From a virus: a stretch of 53,064 bases of DNA. Numbering within the stretch: the first letter of the stretch is position 1; each line of letters opens with the position of its first letter. Below, one piece after another: positions 48,129 through 53,064 of the stretch. The notes beneath the pieces are model-generated. The model had not been told where the DNA came from. It made no database searches and was given only the letters and a program-made list of their open reading frames with translations. Both the position numbers and the translations under genes were made by a program. The DNA is taken from positions 1-53,064 of IMG/VR virus record IMGVR_UViG_3300009181_004240; one strand, given 5' to 3'.

Positions 48129-49376
48129 TTATTTTTTCTTTTTGTTTTGTGGATTCATTGGTTCTAAATTGTTGAACATATCATCTGGATTTGACGGATT
48201 TTGTTTTCTGTATTGTTTTGCTTTTTCTATATTTTTTTTAGCTTTTGGAATAGCATATAATTTATCAAACAATGTATGATATTGTTCTACACCGGCATCA
48301 AATGCAACTAGAGGTATTGCAAGTTTAGTTACTAATGCAGAAGTTTTAATACCACCATCCGCAATTTTAAACATTATATTAGCACCTCGTTGACCTAATT
48401 GTTGTCTAATTCGATCACGAACTATGCTATTAGTAACCTGATTAGCTAATGATGCTTTAACATAATTATCTATTCCATTTTTCAATGCATAGTTATATTT
48501 CCATACATCTTTAATTGCAAGACGTTCTATTGCAGATAAAACCGGATCTCCACTCAAAGCTAATTTACGCCCCAATGCTGCCATACCACGTTCACCTAAC
48601 CGAGCAACTCCTGGCATTTTAGCTATTAAATTTAATCCTTTTCCGACAACTGGCATTAATGCAAATAATGATGATAATCCGGCTTCACGCATATTTCCTT
48701 GTGAATATTGGTCTGCGGCATCTAATGCAAGAATCCCCGCAGATACTCCCCAACCTACAACTGGTATAAAAGCAGTAGCAAAGCCCATTACTTGTAGATA
48801 TGTATGTCTGAATTCTGGATCTTCCATGGCTTTAGCAGCAACACCCATTCCGGTACCACTGAAATCCATTTTAGACCAATCGAGTTCACCGGGAGCACTC
48901 TGTGTTGGTTCAGTTGGGTATGTTTTTTTATATTTGTTTAAATAGTCATTAAAAATCTTTAAAGAGTTTTCACTAGCTTTAATACTTTTTAAATGTTTTA
49001 TTATAATATCCAGATAATATATTGTTAATTTAGCTCTATGCCAACGATCTTTACTAGCTGGTCCTACATCAATGAAACTAGTAACATATTGTGCAATACC
49101 TTTACCACCTGTTAGTTTTTGTAATTCTAACGTTACTTGATTATATTGGTTTGAATCGGCAATAGATTTTATTGTTTGAACTATACCATATTCTTCATCC
49201 CAAATAAATCCTTTTGCATCATATATTTTTTTAGCAATTTTTTTAGCAAGTTGTATATCAGCAGTTTGTTTATTAGATTTATTTACCATATCTCCGGTTA
49301 CTTGCATCAGTTGTTTTTGTGCATCATCAGGAGACCATTGTTCGTTTAATAAATCTTTTAATTTAATATTAGCCAT
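48129..49376 (-). CDS. Minus-strand virion-type protein with capsid-targeting peptide (415 aa)
   Basis: Start 49376 is chosen over the upstream in-frame ATG because it yields MANIKLKDLLNE then QWSPDD. Central hydrophobic segments (YLQVMGFATAFIPVVGWGVS, LSSLFALMPVVGKGLNLIA) resemble the transmembrane-helix pair of phage injected or pore-like proteins. Two nt before the 381-aa gene, so the two form one minus-strand operon. C-terminus is basic. Confidence 0.82.
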   Translation of the reverse strand: MANIKLKDLLNEQWSPDDAQKQLMQVTGDMVNKSNKQTADIQLAKKIAKKIYDAKGFIWDEEYGIVQTIKSIADSNQYNQVTLELQKLTGGKGIAQYVTSFIDVGPASKDRWHRAKLTIYYLDIIIKHLKSIKASENSLKIFNDYLNKYKKTYPTEPTQSAPGELDWSKMDFSGTGMGVAAKAMEDPEFRHTYLQVMGFATAFIPVVGWGVSAGILALDAADQYSQGNMREAGLSSLFALMPVVGKGLNLIAKMPGVARLGERGMAALGRKLALSGDPVLSAIERLAIKDVWKYNYALKNGIDNYVKASLANQVTNSIVRDRIRQQLGQRGANIMFKIADGGIKTSALVTKLAIPLVAFDAGVEQYHTLFDKLYAIPKAKKNIEKAKQYRKQNPSNPDDMFNNLEPMNPQNKKKK

Positions 49377-49429
49377 GTATTCATTCCAATTTATAATAAA
49401 TATTGTTGTATAATATTTCACCGGAAAGG

Positions 49430-49460
49430 TTGGATAATTGAATTATAATTCTTATATTTA
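49430..49460 (+). promoter_or_regulatory. Class A promoter
   Basis: TTGG at 49430, 19 nt, TATATTTA at 49453; gene at 49506. Confidence 0.75.
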
Positions 49461-49505
49461 TAGTATAAGAGATTTAAATAATTAACTAATTAAAATTTAA
49501 GAGAT

Positions 49506-49994
49506 ATGAAAAAGTTAGCAGTAGTTTTAGCCGTAGTAGTAAGTGGGTTTGTAAATGCACAGGAATTAGAATCCGATATAGCAAAGGATGTACATGAATT
49601 AATTGGTTGGGCAAATACAACTAAATCTATCAAAACTGGAGATTATGATGTGAATTTAATGAAAGGATTAGTAAAAACAATTTATTCTGATCCGACAACA
49701 AGATATAAATTTGCACAACTTAATCCTAAAATTGGTGAAATGGAAATTGTTAGTAATTGCGATTATAAAACAATTGATTATAAAACATGGTGTACAAAAT
49801 ATGTAAAAACACAAGATACATCTAAGTTTACATATATATATGAAATATTTCACGATGATGCAAATCCAGCTGATACCTTTAATGAATTTATGAAAGCATA
49901 TGATAAAAATTCAGGAGATGGATATTTTATCATGATTATATATGTCGATGGTTGTTTACGTGGAATTATAGATTCTACAATTGGTTGTGAATAA
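49506..49994 (+). CDS. Secreted protein (162 aa)
   Basis: Typical Bacteroidota Sec signal MKKLAVVLAVVVSGFVNAQE with cleavage after NAQ-type site. The mature part has four Cys (NCDYK, TWCTK, DGCLR, IGCE) that could form disulfides. Periplasmic or outer; unknown role. Confidence 0.82.
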   Translation: MKKLAVVLAVVVSGFVNAQELESDIAKDVHELIGWANTTKSIKTGDYDVNLMKGLVKTIYSDPTTRYKFAQLNPKIGEMEIVSNCDYKTIDYKTWCTKYVKTQDTSKFTYIYEIFHDDANPADTFNEFMKAYDKNSGDGYFIMIIYVDGCLRGIIDSTIGCE

Positions 49995-50013
49995 ACTTAA
50001 TATATTTAATGTT

Positions 50014-50055
50014 AAAAACTAGTAAGATATTTTATACTTTATCTTACTAGTTTTT
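50014..50055. terminator. Bidirectional terminator
   Basis: A perfect 16-bp stem, AAAAACTAGTAAGATA with its complement, between convergent genes. Confidence 0.92.
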
Positions 50056-50081
50056 AAAAATTATAATTATAATTTATATAT

Positions 50082-50756
50082 TTAACTTTTACCACCTCTA
50101 CTTATATAAGTAGCAACATTTTTATTAAATACTGCTAACTTCATATCCGTCGTAGGATCGCCAGCAACTGGAATTGGTGCTGTATTAGTTAATGTACATA
50201 ATTTAAACGTTTTAATTAAATTGTTATATTGTTGTGTATATAATGCACCCGCTTCTACCATAATATTATTTTTAGCAGCTAAGCATAGTTTTGCAAATAA
50301 TTGAGCAATTCCATTTTCATCTTTAAGATATGCCTCAAGTTGAATTGCGCCGGGTTTACTAATCAATCTATTTTCTAGTGTAAAAATAGCTTGTTTTAAT
50401 GGTGATGTAATTATTCCGTTCGCAGTATCATATTCGCCGATATTACCAATTACTAGATTATACGAACCAAGTCTAGATACAACAGCACCTGAGTTATTAT
50501 CTACCGCATATAATATCGGGCCAGCAGGTACCGGCACATTTGCTTTAGTATTTATAGTTATAAATTTTGTAGTTGGATCTGTAACATCTGTTAGTGTAGT
50601 TGTTGCACCTTTTGCAACGCCTGGTAACGCTAACATAGATTTAACACCATTTAAACCTTCTGTTTGTTCAGCTAATTTTTGTAATTTTTTCTTCGAAGCT
50701 TCAGATAAATTCTTTGATCCAAAACGAAGCATATTTTCTGCTAATGTGTTTTTCAT
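50082..50756 (-). CDS. Minus-strand virion-type protein (224 aa)
   Basis: N-terminus MKNTLAENMLRFGSKNLSE then AS, with LxE-type cleavage sites. The mature part is Thr/Ala-rich and beta-like (TTTLTDVTDPTTKFITINTK). I recall similar openings in T4-like Bacteroidota phage structural proteins, but the exact role is unknown. Confidence 0.78.
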   Translation of the reverse strand: MKNTLAENMLRFGSKNLSEASKKKLQKLAEQTEGLNGVKSMLALPGVAKGATTTLTDVTDPTTKFITINTKANVPVPAGPILYAVDNNSGAVVSRLGSYNLVIGNIGEYDTANGIITSPLKQAIFTLENRLISKPGAIQLEAYLKDENGIAQLFAKLCLAAKNNIMVEAGALYTQQYNNLIKTFKLCTLTNTAPIPVAGDPTTDMKLAVFNKNVATYISRGGKS

Positions 50757-50816
50757 TATAATCCTTTTAAGGTTTCTTTTAAATAAATATCATTCAATAA
50801 AAAAACATAGTATAAT

Positions 50817-50847
50817 TAGGTTTTGTGGATTTAATTTCTTATTATAG
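50817..50847 (+). promoter_or_regulatory. Promoter of uvsE (TAGG form)
   Basis: TAGG at 50817, 19 nt, TATTATAG at 50840. It decides the start of the next gene. Confidence 0.68.
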
Positions 50848-50858
50848 TGAAAAAAGAT

Positions 50859-51878
50859 ATGATAAGACACGGGTATGCATGTATTAACATGGAATTAAGT
50901 AAGCAGAATATTCGTACCGGCCGTACGATGATTGAGAAAAAATTCAAGCAAGGTGGTGTTCAATTAGCTGGCGAGATATCTTTAGCAAATGCTCAAGATT
51001 TGATAACTATTCTAAAATGGAACGAGCAACATGACATCCGTTTATTCAGAATTGGATCTGAGTTGTTTCCTAGATGGAATCATTATGAATTAACTGATCT
51101 TCCTCAGTATGATGAAATTGCTAAGGCTTTGCGAGAAGCTGGAGATTATGCAAATCAACATGGTCATCGTTTAACTACACACCCTGGTCCATTTCACATA
51201 TTAGGATCTCCTGAAGCTCGTGTTGTTGATAATAGCATTGTTAGTTTAGAACGACATTCAGAAATGTTTGACCTTATGGGCTTTGCACCTAGCTACGAAA
51301 ACAAGATCAATATTCATATTGGTGCTACTTACAATGATAAGCCAGGTACAATTGCACGTTGGATCCATAATTATGATCGTTTGTCTGATTCACTTAAAGC
51401 TAGATTAGTTATAGAAAATGATGACAAAGCATCTATGTATTCAGTTCGTGATTTATACAATATGGTGCATCGCGAAATTGGTATTCCTATTACCTTTGAT
51501 TATTTTCATCACAAATTCAATACTGGTGACTTATCCGAGCAAGAAGCATTCTTCATGGCGCGTGAGACGTGGGACGTTCATGGTATTACTCAATGTACTC
51601 ATTACTCAGAATCTCGTCGACGCGAATATCAATCATTAATCGAGAACATTTGTGACAAGCACGGTATTGCTTGGGAGGACTTGCCTAATTGGCCTACTTT
51701 TTCTAAACACTATGACGAGTTTAGCAAGATCAAATCACAAGCACATTCTGATTTTATTTTAGAATTACCAGATACTTATGGTGTAGATTCTGTCGATGTT
51801 ATGATCGAAGCAAAGGCAAAAGAACAATCTTTATTAAGTGTCAGAACATTTCAAAATAACGGTATGATTTTAGGATAA
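50859..51878 (+). CDS. uvsE: UV-damage endonuclease UvdE/UvsE
   Basis: 339 residues from ATG 50859; the in-frame GTG 50847 lies in the promoter. A TIM-barrel endonuclease that nicks 5' of UV photoproducts and needs metal. Family blocks: GYACINMEL, FRIGSELFPR, LTTHPGPFHILGSP, NIHIGATYNDK, LVIENDD, ITFDYFHHKFN and CTHYSESR. Length and blocks agree with the family. It allows repair of UV damage in the phage genome. Confidence 0.95.
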   Translation: MIRHGYACINMELSKQNIRTGRTMIEKKFKQGGVQLAGEISLANAQDLITILKWNEQHDIRLFRIGSELFPRWNHYELTDLPQYDEIAKALREAGDYANQHGHRLTTHPGPFHILGSPEARVVDNSIVSLERHSEMFDLMGFAPSYENKINIHIGATYNDKPGTIARWIHNYDRLSDSLKARLVIENDDKASMYSVRDLYNMVHREIGIPITFDYFHHKFNTGDLSEQEAFFMARETWDVHGITQCTHYSESRRREYQSLIENICDKHGIAWEDLPNWPTFSKHYDEFSKIKSQAHSDFILELPDTYGVDSVDVMIEAKAKEQSLLSVRTFQNNGMILG

Positions 51879-51926
51879 TTATATTTATATTATATAAGAA
51901 ATAAGTTTAATTTAGAAATAAAAGTT

Positions 51927-52106
51927 ATGGCGTATTATAAATACAAAGCAAAAATCACAGATGATGTTGTAGATGCAAAAGAAATCATTATGAGCGCAGG
52001 TCGTTCAATTCAACAAGGTCATGCAGACAAAGATGCAATATTAACAAATTTAGCAGCTGCAATTGCTAAATTAGAATCGGCACTATATTATATCGAAAGA
52101 GAATGA
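51927..52106 (+). CDS. Small helical protein (59 aa)
   Basis: MAYYKYKAKITDDVVDAKEI and on; helical. ATGA overlap with the zinc-ribbon gene. Confidence 0.72.
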   Translation: MAYYKYKAKITDDVVDAKEIIMSAGRSIQQGHADKDAILTNLAAAIAKLESALYYIERE

Positions 52107-52294
52107 AAATAAAAAAAGTTACGAAAGTATCGGGTTACAAAAAATTAGCATGTAAGTATTGTGGTTCAATTTGTGAACGAGTTGATGCAAATGCAGACGC
52201 AATTACATGTTCTAGATGTGTTTCTAAATTGGTTAATGGTGATGTACTAGAACCGTTAGCAGCAGAAAAAAAATCTAAAAAATCTAAAAAATAA
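52103..52294 (+). CDS. Zinc-ribbon protein (63 aa)
   Basis: ACKYCGSICE and TCSRCVSK form a CxxC...CxxC zinc ribbon; the C-terminal tail is Lys/Ser-rich. Possibly a nucleic-acid-binding or transcription-associated protein. Confidence 0.82.
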   Translation: MKIKKVTKVSGYKKLACKYCGSICERVDANADAITCSRCVSKLVNGDVLEPLAAEKKSKKSKK

Positions 52295-52297
52295 GTT

Positions 52298-53064
52298 ATG
52301 TTAGAAGCAGAAAAAATTAAATCGAATTGGGAAGAATATCGAGAAATTGTTAATACATTGTTTCCTACTCGTAAAGTTGCGTTAAATAAAATGTATGATG
52401 AGTTTGAAGAAAGAATGGTATTTATGCCAGCATCTGGAGTAGAACATTATCACAATGCATTTGCAGGAGGTTATGTAGATCATATACTTCGAGTTATTCA
52501 ATGTGCTGAATCATTGCATTTTACGTGGACGACAATGGGATCTGATATGTCGGGTTATACTAAAGAAGAATTAGTGTTTGCAGCAATGCATCATGATTTA
52601 GGTAAGATAGGATTCCCAGGTGACGGCAATGAAGTATATCAAATTGAAACTTCAGATTGGCATCGTAAGAATCAGGGTAAAATGTATAAGCATAACCAAA
52701 ATATTCCGTTTGCAATGGTACCAGATTTATCAATTTGGTTGTTGCAAGAATATGGAGTAAAAATGTCTTGGACAGAATATCAGGCAATTAAAATACATGA
52801 TGGAATGTATGATGATGCAAATAAACCATATTTCGTTGCAAGATCTGCACAAGCAAAATTAAAAACAAATTTACCTTTATTATTGCACCACGCAGATCAT
52901 ATGGCATCGCAGATTGAGTATGAGCGTTGGAGAAATTATAAAGCAGGTACTCCTAAGCCAACGGTTGAAAAATCAAAAGCAACAAAGAGTAACGGATTGA
53001 AAAACTTAGCAGAAAATAATCCAAATGTTGAAGCTGCTATTACAGATATTTTTAAAGCATTTAA
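52298..53064 (+). CDS. HD-domain phosphohydrolase (3' end cut by window)
   Basis: 255 codons visible and still open at the window end. The HD pattern is H in HNAFAGGYVDHIL, AMHHDLGKIG (the HD pair), KIHDGMYDDAN and LLHHADHMA. HD enzymes hydrolyse phosphoester bonds of nucleotides or cyclic nucleotides. The exact substrate is unknown. Starts 3 nt after the zinc-ribbon gene. Confidence 0.88.
   Translation, partial: MLEAEKIKSNWEEYREIVNTLFPTRKVALNKMYDEFEERMVFMPASGVEHYHNAFAGGYVDHILRVIQCAESLHFTWTTMGSDMSGYTKEELVFAAMHHDLGKIGFPGDGNEVYQIETSDWHRKNQGKMYKHNQNIPFAMVPDLSIWLLQEYGVKMSWTEYQAIKIHDGMYDDANKPYFVARSAQAKLKTNLPLLLHHADHMASQIEYERWRNYKAGTPKPTVEKSKATKSNGLKNLAENNPNVEAAITDIFKAF

Overview
The window reads as an internal piece of a large (jumbo-class, T4-like in logic) bacteriophage that infects a member of the Bacteroidota. 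Phage signs are the tight packing of small genes with 1-30 nt gaps or short overlaps, a 26-gene tRNA block, phage-style nucleotide, repair and lysis genes, and many proteins with a T4-type capsid-targeting peptide. Host signs are promoters of the Bacteroidota form (TTGG or TTTG, exactly 19 nt, then TATnTTnA), A-rich leaders with almost no Shine-Dalgarno sequences, a GroEL and a primary-type sigma factor that look Bacteroidota-like, and a type-IX-secretion-like C-terminus on the first gene.

Layout. 1-0.6 kb: 3' end of a large exported-type or fibre-type protein. 0.7-12.8 kb: MoxR-like AAA+ ATPase plus a metallopeptidase/VWA partner, GroEL, cupin, phosphoesterase, a cREC-like RNA-repair protein, an enlarged thymidylate synthase, an orphan ABC-exporter membrane domain and a hotdog thioesterase. 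13.1-16.0 kb: about 26 tRNA or tRNA-like genes whose anticodons cover all 20 amino acids. 16-26 kb: small accessory genes, including a second phosphoesterase, a HAD nucleotidase and a holin-like/endolysin pair. 26.1-27.8 kb: a mostly non-coding, repeat-rich and highly structured locus with about 19 copies of an (A)TTTTTAG motif at roughly 22-25 bp spacing, three copies of CTAGCTATACGGAG, a lone initiator-like tRNA-Met and several strong RNA folds. This is the best candidate in the window for an origin or partition site. 27.8-34.8 kb: small genes grouped behind 13 near-identical promoter modules (TAGG-N19-TATCTTTA), including a sigma-70-like factor and a second AAA+ ATPase. 34.8-35.2 kb: a G-rich non-coding spacer. 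35.2-50.8 kb: structural/virion-type region whose proteins repeatedly begin MI(K/R)Lxx(L/M)LxE. They include two kinase-like paralogues, a hydrolase-lysozyme fusion and membrane proteins on the minus strand. 50.8-53.1 kb: UV-damage endonuclease, zinc-ribbon protein and an HD phosphohydrolase cut by the window end.

How it may work together (inference): the phage sigma factor sits inside the promoter-module array and could read it. GroEL, tRNAs, thymidylate synthase and the repair genes support a long replication programme with reduced dependence on the host. The targeting-peptide proteins are probably packed into the head, trimmed by a prohead protease and injected with the DNA. The most noteworthy candidates for new biology are this packaged-protein set, the promoter-module array, the iteron-like locus at 26.6-27.4 kb, and two 130-nt tRNA-Leu-like genes with extra RNA domains.
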